Origin: Pseudomonadota bacterium
GTDB lineage: Bacteria; Pseudomonadota; Gammaproteobacteria; Acidiferrobacterales; UBA6901
NCBI GenBank assembly: GCA_021785795.1
Contig: JAJYEK010000013.1
Span: 1-51,600 of the forward strand
DNA: 51,600 bases
Direction: 5' to 3'
Positions 17,303 through 25,377 of this stretch are shown in pieces; position 1 is the stretch's first letter; every line of letters starts with the position of its first letter. The notes under the pieces were generated by a model. That model saw nothing but the letters and a program-made list of their open reading frames with translations. It searched no databases and was not told the DNA's origin. The position numbers were made by a program, and so were the translations under genes.

Positions 17303-18124
17303 CTAGTCTCGGATCTCTTCTGGCGGCGGCTGCGTCATGTGCGAGTGGGTTCCCAGGTGCTGGGCACAATATTCGTAGTGCCCGCTGCAGGCCCGGCAGT
17401 AGCGGAAATCCATGCGGGGATCGTCCTTTTCCGTCAGGCCGCAAATCGCGCACCGGTGAATCGAGGTTCCCTGCAGCGGCGCGATCTTCGCCGAAAAAGC
17501 GCGTTGCCGACGATACGAGTGGGATCTTGTCCTCCAGCGCCGCGCGATGTCCCGGCCGAAGAATCCGAAATAGTTGATGAGCGAGGCGCCCACGAGCAGC
17601 TTTACTGCCAGCGATCCCGCGAGCAATGCAAAGAGCACGTAGGCCCAGGATACCCAGGCGATGTACTTGACCTTGACCGGAATGACGAAAAACAAGAGCA
17701 GTGTGACCTCAGGCGCCAGGGTCGCAAAGGCGAAAAAGATCGACAGGTTGAGGAACCAGCCACTGGCCTCTTCTCCACCCCAGAGCGCCGCAAGCACGGT
17801 CGCGATCACGCCGGTGAAATAATAAACGTTGAACCGGAAGCTCCCCCATTCGTGTTCCAGGTGCGAGCCGAACAGGTAGAGGAGATACAGGGCAAAAACC
17901 ACGAAGAGCGACAGCGTGGGCGGGATGAAGACAAAGGTCAGCACCCGCCAGATCTGGCCTTGCGCAATGAGCCGCGCACTGAACGCAAGCTGTGCGATGA
18001 TCCCCGCCCCTTCCGGGGTGCGGGCCATGAGAAAGACCAGAGCCTGACCGCCGATGATGAGGGTGATGAGGTTGGGGATGGCGTACCGGCCAAACCGCTT
18101 CTCAAGCTTATTGAGCAAGCTCAT
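17303..18124 (-). CDS. Rhomboid-like membrane protein with C-terminal zinc ribbon
   Basis: A 273-residue protein with about six membrane helices in residues 15-190 and a soluble tail. The fold order (LITLIIGGQALVFL, IWRVLTFVFIP, LYLLYLFGSHLEHEWGS) is rhomboid-like, including the WR-x-x-T element, but the catalytic GxSG serine and the later histidine are not found, so a non-proteolytic member is likely. The tail has paired cysteines, CAICG at about 227 and CRAC near 244, followed by YC and several histidines, suggesting a zinc ribbon. A TATACT -10-like box lies just upstream on the minus strand. Function unknown. Confidence 0.8.
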   Translation of the reverse strand: MSLLNKLEKRFGRYAIPNLITLIIGGQALVFLMARTPEGAGIIAQLAFSARLIAQGQIWRVLTFVFIPPTLSLFVVFALYLLYLFGSHLEHEWGSFRFNVYYFTGVIATVLAALWGGEEASGWFLNLSIFFAFATLAPEVTLLLFFVIPVKVKYIAWVSWAYVLFALLAGSLAVKLLVGASLINYFGFFGRDIARRWRTRSHSYRRQRAFSAKIAPLQGTSIHRCAICGLTEKDDPRMDFRYCRACSGHYEYCAQHLGTHSHMTQPPPEEIRD

Positions 18125-18384
18125 GGCCTCATCCTGAACAGAATGTTTTCATTCCGCCAGTATAACCGACAACTCGCCGTGGCTGCTCCCCTGGTGCGGT
18201 GCCTTTTCACCACGAGACTGAAACAGCGGTGGAGCACCAGCTCAACGACTCGTCGCGCCTGATGCCTGCCCGAGGACGTACGCGTGCTGCACGGCCGGAG
18301 CGGCCGATCCCGCCTCTCTCGCATAAAGTAGTTCTGAATGGCCGTTTTTCTACATGGGTTTCATTCCGGAATCCCGGATAACCG

Positions 18385-18816
18385 TCATCCCAGCCCCTCC
18401 TGGTCAAGACCGGTGGATTCTCGGAAAGCCCATAAGTGGCTCCCGAGAAAATTCCAAATCAAGCCGAAGCCGGTCGTGACGATTTGGGCAAGCCAATAGT
18501 CGATACGGATCGCATTAACCAGCATGGCCATCGATCCGGTGTTCAGACACCAGCCGATGCCCAGGACGGTAAAGTAGCGCGGGGCGGCGGCCATGTGAGA
18601 CTTGGTGCTTCGGAACGTAAATACGTAGTTCAGCCCATAGTTAGAAATTGAGCCAAACACATAGCCGATCGCCGACGCCACAACCGGCGAGGCACGCAAA
18701 ACTCCAACGCCGGCCCAAAGCGTAATGTACTGGATTAACGTGCCGCTCGCGCCGACAAGAGCAAATCGAATGAAACGCCTAATGATGGCGTAGGACGGCG
18801 CGGCCGATGCTTTCAT
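18385..18816 (-). CDS. GtrA-family membrane protein
   Basis: A 143-residue protein from MKASAAPSYAIIRRFIRFAL with four membrane helices. FIRFALVGASGTLIQYITLW, SAIGYVFGSISNYGLNYVFT, TFRS and FGLIWNFLGSHLWAF are characteristic of GtrA, a family involved in moving polyprenyl-linked sugars across the inner membrane for O-antigen or polysaccharide glucosylation. The start has AGGA nine bases upstream; a longer in-frame extension lacks a ribosome site. No gtrB-like transferase is next to it, so its partner is unknown and it may be island cargo. Confidence 0.88.
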   Translation of the reverse strand: MKASAAPSYAIIRRFIRFALVGASGTLIQYITLWAGVGVLRASPVVASAIGYVFGSISNYGLNYVFTFRSTKSHMAAAPRYFTVLGIGWCLNTGSMAMLVNAIRIDYWLAQIVTTGFGLIWNFLGSHLWAFRESTGLDQEGLG

Positions 18817-19147
18817 GTGAGCATGTCCTGTTTTGTAACTTCGCTCCCACCCGGCGTTCAAGTGCCGGTTGGATTGTTTCTCGTTGCCACCATATTGGCA
18901 AACGCTGCCGGGCCTGGCTTCCGTTCGAACCACTACAGCTAGGCGGATTGGGTATGGTGAGGGCCGGCTAGACACCCGCCCTTACCCGATTGGGCGCCCA
19001 AGGAACCTCTGAACAAGTAAGCAAGCTATGATGACGGATAACCAGCATAGCGCAACCGCGATGACTTGGCCCCCGAGTTTCGGTGTTCGCCGTGTCTTTC
19101 CGTCCTCGATTCATCCTCTTTCCTGTTCCTGCCGTTCAGCGGCCGGA
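18817..19147. other. Intergenic region, nothing recognised
   Basis: About 330 bases between the GtrA gene and the IS5 remnant, inside the decayed island. No gene, hairpin or repeat stands out. Confidence 0.4.
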
Positions 19148-19327
19148 CTACGCCCCATGCGGCAAGAGCCGATGCCGCACACGATACAGATTGGCGAAAG
19201 CCAGCAGCGCGAAGACCCGCGCGGTGTTCTTGGCAGGCCCCCGGTAGCGGACCTTGGCAAAGCCCCACAGCCGTTTGATCACAAGAAAGGGATTCCTCAG
19301 GTTGTCGATCTTATCGGTGAACAGTGC
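19148..19327 (-). pseudogene. IS5-family transposase, C-terminal fragment
   Basis: A 59-codon minus frame reading ...DNLRNPFLVIKRLWGFAKVR, YRGPAKNTARVFALLAFANL, YRVRHRLLPHGA then TAG. This matches the closing segment of IS5-family transposases (HPF-x-V-I-K-R, F-x-K-x-R-Y-R-G-x-x-K-N-x-A, L-x-x-L-x-x-A-N-L), including the glutamate-helix region end. All upstream parts of the transposase are missing and no terminal inverted repeat was identified, so it is a dead remnant. Confidence 0.8.
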
Positions 19328-19357
19328 CCACAGGGCCGTAGCATCGCGGCGCGCTCC

Positions 19358-20262
19358 TTATTCGATTCGATCAAGGAGTTGTTCGATCACGTCGCAGGCC
19401 TGCCTCTGCCGCAACGTCCTCGCCTCCCGCTGCTCTGGTTCATGGCCTTCGCCCAGATCGAACTTAGCGACCGACACCGGGCCGTCCTTGCGATAGCCCT
19501 CGGCTTTCTCGTCGCTTGCGAAGCGGCTCGCAGGATCGCCAGCGAGCCTTTGACGACGGCACCGTGCTTGCCATTGCGCTCCTTGCGGAAAGCCACAGCC
19601 ACGGCGTCCAGTCCTTCAGATGCGTGTTCAATGCAATAGGTCAGATCGTGCGCGTCCTTGCGCTCGAAGCGTTGATCGAACGCAAACGACTTCGGGCAGG
19701 TAAAGCTGACCAGGTTGGCATGCTTGATCTGTTCCGTCGCGATTCCGTTGCCTCGGAGTAGTTCAGCCTGAATCTCAGTGACTTGGTGAAGGTCGAAAAC
19801 GATGGACGAATGCGGGATATTGAGTGCAGAGATCGCGCCTTCGGTCGGCAATGGCTGCACCTTGCCTCCAGCGATGTCTGGTGCATCCGCAAACAGCTCC
19901 AGCACCATCAACGCGCCATGTTCGGTGCGGGTCTGCCAAGGCCAGGAAAGCTTTGTACCGGCGCTGTTTTCGGCGCGCTCGAATTTCACCCTCCTGGGGT
20001 TGTCTTCGAGTGTGTGATACGCCTCGGTATCAGCCAGGATTTGCATGTCGATCACGATGTCCACGTCCAGAGTGCCTGCGTGCGCCGGTACGACCGGATG
20101 CCGGGCGGAAACGAGATATCGCGGCGTGAGCCCCCCGATCAGGTAGACCGACTTTTTCCACGGTCCGAGTCCGCGCAGTAGCGTTACAAGGACCCGTTCA
20201 CAGTCGAGCGTGTACTGGTCACTATAGCCACCGAGCGTTGCGGTTTTCCCATCAGAAGCCAA
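19358..20262 (-). pseudogene. AbiEii-like nucleotidyltransferase toxin, frameshifted
   Basis: The frame contains KKSVYLIGGLTPRYLVSA and DVDIVIDMQILADTEAY, the GG...D-x-D pattern of the AbiEii/AbiGii nucleotidyltransferase fold found in type IV toxin-antitoxin systems. A likely TTG start at 20262 follows AAGGAAAGGA and overlaps the end of the antitoxin gene. Near 19530 the natural sequence leaves the first frame: the continuation ASDEKAEGYRKDGPVSVAKF, DLGEGHEP...VIEQLLDRIE and TAA at 19358 lie in another frame. One indel therefore breaks the gene. A sequencing error cannot be excluded, but its partner is broken too. Confidence 0.75.
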
Positions 20263-21362
20263 TCCTTTCCTTGCGTAAGTGCTCGGCCATTTCCTTGGCG
20301 CGGCCTTCACCGCGCAAGAGGTCGAGATAAACCCGGACCGGGCTGGCCAGCCATACACCCCCAACGTTTTGCCGGAACAGCAGTTCTCCCGCCGACTTCG
20401 TCTCGATGACCGCGAGGTTCGCCCCTTCATTGACGACGCGCGCACCCAGCTCAGTCATTGCTGTCTCGGTACTGGTGCCGGGTAGCAGTCGAACTCGCAC
20501 CTGTGAGATGCCGGACAAGAACGGGGCATAGCGCTGCGCAGCGGCTTCGTAGCTCACCGCGTAAGCGACCTGATGCGAATCGAACATCTGGCCGAGCCGT
20601 TCGATCAGTGCATCATATTTCAATCCGGGCATGAAGTACCGGTGCAGTACTGGCGCGCGCTGCGTGGCGAGCTGCTTCGCCCAGGCATCGAGCAACGCAC
20701 TTGGTTCGCGCAGATGCCCTCCTTGCTCGGCCCCTGTCCTCGCTACACCAACCAGCCGAACCGCTCCAGCTCGCTTAGTACGTCCGAGGCCGTGGATGGA
20801 TCCACCTGCGCCCGTTCCCCACTTCGGTAACACCAAACCATTCCTCGTGATTGACCAGGAGCGCGTACAAAACCTGGGCGCGGCGCCCGGATAAAAGGGA
20901 CCGCACCGACTTTTCCACAGTCTTCGGAGCCGGCTTGTCGATGTAGACGTAGGCACCAGCGGCCGGCAGGAACAAGCTTCCGCCGCTATCGAAGTAGCCG
21001 ATGCGCGCGGCTCTGAGCAATTCTTTCGCCCCCGGTGAGAGCGACTCGGCGATCAGCAGTTGCTGCACATCGGCGTAGTGACCATGCTGCAGCGACTTCA
21101 ACTGCCACAACGCCTGACGCACATCGCGGGGATAGACGGACTTCTTTGTCTCAACCAGCAAGACAATCGATTTGTTGGCGACGTGCAGATTGATTTTCGC
21201 GTCGACGCCACCCTTAGCTTGAACAGCGGGTTCCGACTGAGCCAACTCGACGTGCACGTCCGGCAACTCCCGGAGTGACTTCAAGAATTGTTCGATCAGA
21301 GCGTGTTCCACGAGGCTCGATTCGGTCATGGCGTCCGATATTTCCTGTTCAGCGAATTCCAT
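20252..21362 (-). pseudogene. AbiEi-like antitoxin / transcriptional regulator, multiply broken
   Basis: The N-terminal 180 residues are in one frame (MEFAEQEISDAMTESSLVEH ... VNHEEWFGVTEVG) and include a nuclease-fold-like segment VDAKINLHVANKSIVLLVET. The winged-helix part AQVDPSTASDVLSELERFGW is in a second frame that ends at a TAG, and the AbiEi C-terminal part (PSALLDAWAKQLATQRAPVL ... RKERIGF) is in a third. At least two indels and a stop are needed to join them. The order antitoxin-toxin and the overlap with the next gene fit an AbiE operon. An internal ATG at 21329 is an alternative start. Confidence 0.75.
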
Positions 21363-21796
21363 TCCGAACAGCTTGATGCGCGACGGTCGTTCTGGCGCCA
21401 GGCCGTGGGCTAGTTGCGCTTCGACTGCCGGGTACTATGTTACATGTGGAAATCAGAGCTGGGTTCCGGACGGAACTCAGAAGGCTCCCGAACGGCAGCA
21501 TGGGCCGAGGAGAATTCCTAGGGCAAAGACTGCTTTCGACCCCAAAACAGCCTCTCGAAAAATTGCCGTGGCGACGAGGGTCAAGGAGCGGATGCTGATG
21601 GTGCAACGCTCAATTTCTCCCTGTACAAAAGTTGCCCGGATATGTGACAAATCAGCGGATGATTCTAGGCGTCCGTGGCCTTATTCGGCATAGTTTGTTA
21701 CATACAAACAAGAGAAAATCCCTGATAAAACAAGATATCGCATCGACTGCCGCCTATTATTGCCATAAAACACCGAGAATCGTACATGTGGTTTTA
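21363..21796. other. Right part of island, nothing recognised
   Basis: A relatively AT-rich stretch with no supported frame on either strand. It includes direct TTACAT motifs near 21450 and 21708 but no recognisable element. Confidence 0.4.
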
Positions 21797-21812
21797 TTGG
21801 ATTCCGATTCCA
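21797..21812 (+). repeat. att-like copy of the tRNA-Arg anticodon arm
   Basis: TTGGATTCCGATTCCA is identical to bases 16205-16220 of the tRNA gene, covering the anticodon stem and loop. The flanks do not resemble a tRNA. A 16-base exact match by chance in a window this size is very unlikely, so it is read as the right att core of the island. Confidence 0.6.
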
Positions 21813-21896
21813 GTTCGCCACGGGGGCCTCGATCTCAACCCTTCAGTTCGAACGCCCGAACGCGGCCCGAGCCTTTGCATCCGGGTCAGAGAACGT

Positions 21897-22712
21897 TCAA
21901 TGCGCGGGTGGTGCCTGAGTCCCTGCTGCCGGTGGCGGCAATTCCTCCGGCCCGGAACCGAGGCTTTCGAGCAGTTCGCGGGAGCTCAAGGCATGGCCGC
22001 GAATCAAATATTGCTGGTGCTGTTCCCAAGCACTGCGGGCGAAGTAGTAGGGAAACACGGATTCCTTCACCATGCTCACGGCACCGCGCTCGGTATAGCC
22101 CTCGTTCGCCACGCCCAGGGCGGTGATGCTCCATTGCGTGGTGGAACTTTTCACGTAATAAAAGGGGCTGGCTATGATCTCCAGGGGCACACCCGGCAGG
22201 CCGCTCAGGGAAGACGGCCCGAAGAAGGGCAACACCAGATAAGGGCCTTGCGGCAACCCCCAGACGCCGAACGTCACGGCGAGGTTGTTCTCATGCGGGG
22301 GCAGGTCGCATCGACCGGCGAAGTTGAAGAAGCCGCCGACGCCGAAAATAGTGTTGCCCACGAAGCGGCTCAGGTCGGAGAGCCCCTGATGCATCCGCAG
22401 CTGCAGGAAGTCGTTGAGGATGACATAGGGGTAACCGGCATTGGCGAAAAAATTTGCCACGTGCGTGCGCACAAAAAGAGGCGTCGCTCGTTCGTAGCCC
22501 TTTGCAACGGGTTCGAGCACGTAATCGTAGAGCCCCATGTTGAAGCTGAATATCTTCCGGTTCAAGGGCTCCAATGGATCGGAAATCCCCGCAACGGCGG
22601 AATTCAGGCCAGGCTTGGCGCTGTCCGCGGTGGTCGCACAACCCTGCAATGAGCCCAGCACGGCGGCTATGACGAGCCCGGCCGGCCACTTCTTCCAGGC
22701 GGCCTGGCTCAT
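21897..22712 (-). CDS. mlaA: MlaA/VacJ-family outer-membrane lipoprotein of the hopanoid operon
   Basis: A 271-residue lipoprotein, last gene of the operon. The signal ends in the lipobox LQGC (Cys24). The mature part carries the MlaA hallmarks DPLEPLNRKIFSFNMGLYDY, LNDFLQLRMHQGLSDLSRF and NTIFGVGGFFNFA. MlaA proteins sit in the outer membrane and move phospholipids with MlaC. Here the partner is the HpnM gene just upstream, and the two overlap as ATGA, so a hopanoid-linked lipid route is suggested. The ATG at 22712 is chosen from that overlap. The tail ends in a proline/alanine-rich stretch. Confidence 0.93.
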   Translation of the reverse strand: MSQAAWKKWPAGLVIAAVLGSLQGCATTADSAKPGLNSAVAGISDPLEPLNRKIFSFNMGLYDYVLEPVAKGYERATPLFVRTHVANFFANAGYPYVILNDFLQLRMHQGLSDLSRFVGNTIFGVGGFFNFAGRCDLPPHENNLAVTFGVWGLPQGPYLVLPFFGPSSLSGLPGVPLEIIASPFYYVKSSTTQWSITALGVANEGYTERGAVSMVKESVFPYYFARSAWEQHQQYLIRGHALSSRELLESLGSGPEELPPPAAGTQAPPAH

Positions 22713-23356
22713 TCCCCCCCGTGCGCCATGCGCGCGATATAGCTCTTCAGGCCGGCGATCAGGCCCGGGTAGCCCTTGGATTCCAGAAGGTGGGTAAACT
22801 CCGCCCGCTTCAGAGCAAGGTCGCTCACGCCGTCGGCCACGACATTGATGACGCGCCACTGCCCGTCTACAGGTTGCAGCAGATAGTCGAGGCTGTGGAC
22901 CTTGCCATTGGCCTCAGTGATGGTGCTATAGACCGCCATTGCCGAAGGGCGCATGGATTCAACCGACTTGATGGCGAAGCGCTCGCCGGCATAACCGTCG
23001 AAGCGTGCGGCGTAGGTAGCGATGGTGTAATGGGCTAGCGTCGCGATGAACTCCTTCTGCTGGGCGGGGCTCAGTTTGGCCCAGTGGCTGCCCAGCACCA
23101 GGGCCGCGATGCTGGGGAAATCGTAGACGTGCTCGATTACCGGAGCCAGGTTGCGGTAGCGCCCGGCATAGCCGAGCATCTTGGCCTGCTTCATAGCCGT
23201 GAGCAGGGCATCATCGAGGTGCTCGATCACCTGTCGGGGAGCGGCGGCTGTTGCCGCATTCTGGGCAACGGGCGCTGTTTCCCCTGACGCGCTAGCTGTC
23301 CCGCCGGCTAACAAAAATCCACCGAGCAGCAATGCCATAAGCGGTAGTTTCTTCAT
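22709..23356 (-). CDS. hpnM: HpnM, MlaC/Ttg2D-type periplasmic lipid-binding protein
   Basis: A 215-residue periplasmic protein with signal peptide MKKLPLMALLLGGFLLAGGT and cleavage after A-S-A. It follows the MlaC/Ttg2D layout: an N-terminal helical part, LAPVIEHVYDFPSIAALVLG, HWAKLSPAQQKEFIATLAHY, and a closing half with VDGQWRVINVVADGVSDLAL. HpnM is thought to ferry hopanoids or related lipids between membranes with HpnN and an MlaA partner. GGAGAAGG precedes the ATG at 23356; the upstream in-frame extension is not used. A 125-base gap to the diiron gene is the largest gap between intact genes downstream of sqs. Confidence 0.92.
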   Translation of the reverse strand: MKKLPLMALLLGGFLLAGGTASASGETAPVAQNAATAAAPRQVIEHLDDALLTAMKQAKMLGYAGRYRNLAPVIEHVYDFPSIAALVLGSHWAKLSPAQQKEFIATLAHYTIATYAARFDGYAGERFAIKSVESMRPSAMAVYSTITEANGKVHSLDYLLQPVDGQWRVINVVADGVSDLALKRAEFTHLLESKGYPGLIAGLKSYIARMAHGGE

Positions 23357-23481
23357 TGGACACCTTCTCCCTGGGCCGGCACGATCCCGCGGATTTATGC
23401 CAGCCAGATTAATCTTGCGTGCCGTCCGCTGCCGGCGCTTCAGATGCACGCCCCTGCCGTTTGTGCGGCCGTGAAGCTGAT

Positions 23482-24330
23482 TCATGCCGCCACTTCGCCC
23501 CCTTTGGGCAGCACCCTCAGCAGGATCCTGGCCACGGCGGGAGCAAGCTTGGGACGTAGCAGGCGCGCATCATAACGGCTGAAGCGCGCATCGTTTTCAT
23601 GCAGGCAGCGTTCCAGCAGCGTACGCAGGCTGATGTCGGCGTTTATTTCCTTGGGGCCGGTGAGGGTGAAGTTCTCCGCTTCGTGGCCGCCCAGGCCGCG
23701 CGCCGTCTTGATGCGGCTCCATACCTGCAGGACGATGACCCAGAGAATCTGCAGCTGCAGCCAGAGGCGCCGCCACCAAGGCAGGCGCGCGCGATGCCAG
23801 GCCAGCCAGTTCATGAAAAAGATGATATGGCGGGCTTCTTCCTGCATTACGGGGTCGAATATCTGTACCAGTGCGGGCGGGAAAAATCCGGAGTCGCGCG
23901 CGACGGCAAACAGGCCGAAGGCAAAGAAGGAATCCAGGCATTCGCCGTAGCCGGTATAGAGGAATTCCCAGTGGGGGTCCCTGAGAGGTGGGGCGGGCGG
24001 CAGCGGGGGGATGGAGATTCCATAATTGCGCACCAGCCCTTGCAGCAAGATGGCGTGGCGCGCCTCTTCCTCGCCGTTCAGCGCGATGGCTGCACGAACC
24101 ACCGGGTCGCTTTCGGCCAAGGCTGCAGCCTGCACTCTTCCCGCCGTGGCGCTCTCAGTGGCCACCGCCTCCCCCCAGAAGGGCAGACGCACCAGGCGTT
24201 GATGCGAATCCTCGTCCAACGCCGGCCAGGCTATGGCGCGCGCGTCGAAATGAATGTGGGTGTCCGTAAAGAACTTACAGAACAGATCCCTGTGCTGAGT
24301 CGAGCCTATGTGAAATGCTGTTGCGGTCAT
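23482..24330 (-). CDS. Ferritin-like diiron-carboxylate protein in hopanoid operon
   Basis: A 282-residue protein whose central part has the complete diiron pattern of a four-helix bundle: Glu59, Glu89-x-x-His92, Glu130 and Glu165-x-x-His168. Between and after them are hydrophobic stretches ([34 protein letters not shown]) that suggest membrane association. Such proteins are oxygen-activating oxidases or hydroxylases. It sits between hpnL and hpnM in the operon with AAGGGA before its ATG, so a role in oxidising a hopanoid or a lipid handled by this system is plausible. No specific reaction is known to me; regulation with the operon is clear. Confidence 0.8.
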   Translation of the reverse strand: MTATAFHIGSTQHRDLFCKFFTDTHIHFDARAIAWPALDEDSHQRLVRLPFWGEAVATESATAGRVQAAALAESDPVVRAAIALNGEEEARHAILLQGLVRNYGISIPPLPPAPPLRDPHWEFLYTGYGECLDSFFAFGLFAVARDSGFFPPALVQIFDPVMQEEARHIIFFMNWLAWHRARLPWWRRLWLQLQILWVIVLQVWSRIKTARGLGGHEAENFTLTGPKEINADISLRTLLERCLHENDARFSRYDARLLRPKLAPAVARILLRVLPKGGEVAA

Positions 24331-24360
24331 GGTTTCCCTTTTGGGCGGGAGGGTGTCGCC

Positions 24361-25377
24361 TCAACCCCTCCGCGCACGCAATCGGCGATGCAAATTATGC
24401 CCCTCCGCGCCTTGCCAGGACAATAAGAAAGGGATGCCGAAGGCCAGTTCCCGGAATCTCCGCGCCAAGGAAAATGCCAGCGCCACGTCGGGCGCAATTC
24501 CGGCCCACGCACCGAACAGAACAAAGCCGCCTTCCTGCACTCCCACCCCCGCGGGCACAATGAAAGTCGCGCTGCGCAAGGCCTGGCCCAGGCTTTCCAG
24601 CATCAGCGCCAAGGCAAAGGAAATGGAATGGTGCAACAGGTGGAAGGTGAACCAGACCTCCACGGTGCCCATGAGCAAGCCCGACAACTGCCAGAACAGG
24701 GCGATTCCGAGAGTCGATCGGCGCCGGTAGATGGCGCGGATTCTTTCGTCCAGACGTGCCATCGAGCCTTGTTCCGCCCATGGGTTATGACCACCCAACA
24801 CCGCCTTGATCAAGCGCTCCAACAACTGGAAAAGCCCCCAGTGGCGCTGCAGCATGACGAATACCACCAGGGCCGGCAATGTAACCAGCAGGCCCAGGAG
24901 CGTACTGGTCACCACCGCGTGGTCGCGCACGGAATGCGCCAGGATGACAATACCGGCCAGGGCGAAAAGGAACAGGCTCACCAGGGTCAAAGTGATTTCC
25001 ACCATGATGCTGGCACCCGCGACCTCACTGGCAATCCCTCGCCGCAACAGCAGACGGACTCCGACCAGTTCGCCACCCACCCGGGCGACAGGCAGCAGAC
25101 CGTTGACCGACTCGCGAATACCTGCCACCCACAGCAAAAAAGGGAAAGTGGCGAGGGGCTCGCCGCGCAGCAGCCTGCGCCAGCCAAGGACATCCATGCC
25201 GATGGGCAACAGATGGAAGGGCACCAGCCAGAACAAGCTCCAGCCCGCGATCATCAAGATGCGGAAGATGTCCCCGGCGCCCTCCTTGATCACCAGCATG
25301 GCGGCCAAGACCACGCCGAGCAGGCCGGCGAAGTACACCCCCAAATGCGCCGCGCGCTTGGTATTACTGGGTGCCAT
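24361..25377 (-). CDS. hpnL: HpnL, lysylphosphatidylglycerol-synthase-like membrane protein
   Basis: A 338-residue integral membrane protein with about eight helices, belonging to the UPF0104/LPG-synthase transmembrane superfamily. Family marks are the first helix pair, ESVNGLLPVARVGGELVGVR around residue 90 (conserved P-x-x-x-G-G-E-L), and SATFIVPAGVGVQEGGFVLF near 290. HpnL genes accompany hopanoid clusters; a flippase-like or lipid-transfer role is suspected. The ATG overlaps the end of hpnN by 14 bases. It lacks the soluble transferase domain of MprF, as expected. Confidence 0.92.
   Translation of the reverse strand: MAPSNTKRAAHLGVYFAGLLGVVLAAMLVIKEGAGDIFRILMIAGWSLFWLVPFHLLPIGMDVLGWRRLLRGEPLATFPFLLWVAGIRESVNGLLPVARVGGELVGVRLLLRRGIASEVAGASIMVEITLTLVSLFLFALAGIVILAHSVRDHAVVTSTLLGLLVTLPALVVFVMLQRHWGLFQLLERLIKAVLGGHNPWAEQGSMARLDERIRAIYRRRSTLGIALFWQLSGLLMGTVEVWFTFHLLHHSISFALALMLESLGQALRSATFIVPAGVGVQEGGFVLFGAWAGIAPDVALAFSLARRFRELAFGIPFLLSWQGAEGHNLHRRLRARRG

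Larger units (their letters stand above)
16205..21812. mobile_element. Decayed genomic island bounded by a tRNA-Arg anticodon-arm repeat
   Basis: The 16-base sequence TTGGATTCCGATTCCA of the tRNA-Arg anticodon arm (16205-16220) recurs exactly at 21797-21812, where no tRNA is present. Between the copies lie two transposase remnants, a MITE-like repeat, frameshifted AbiE-type toxin-antitoxin genes and two accessory membrane-protein genes, and just beyond 21812 the hopanoid operon ends. This is the pattern of an element inserted at a tRNA att site and later eroded. No integrase remains. The island label is an inference from the repeat and the content. Confidence 0.5.
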
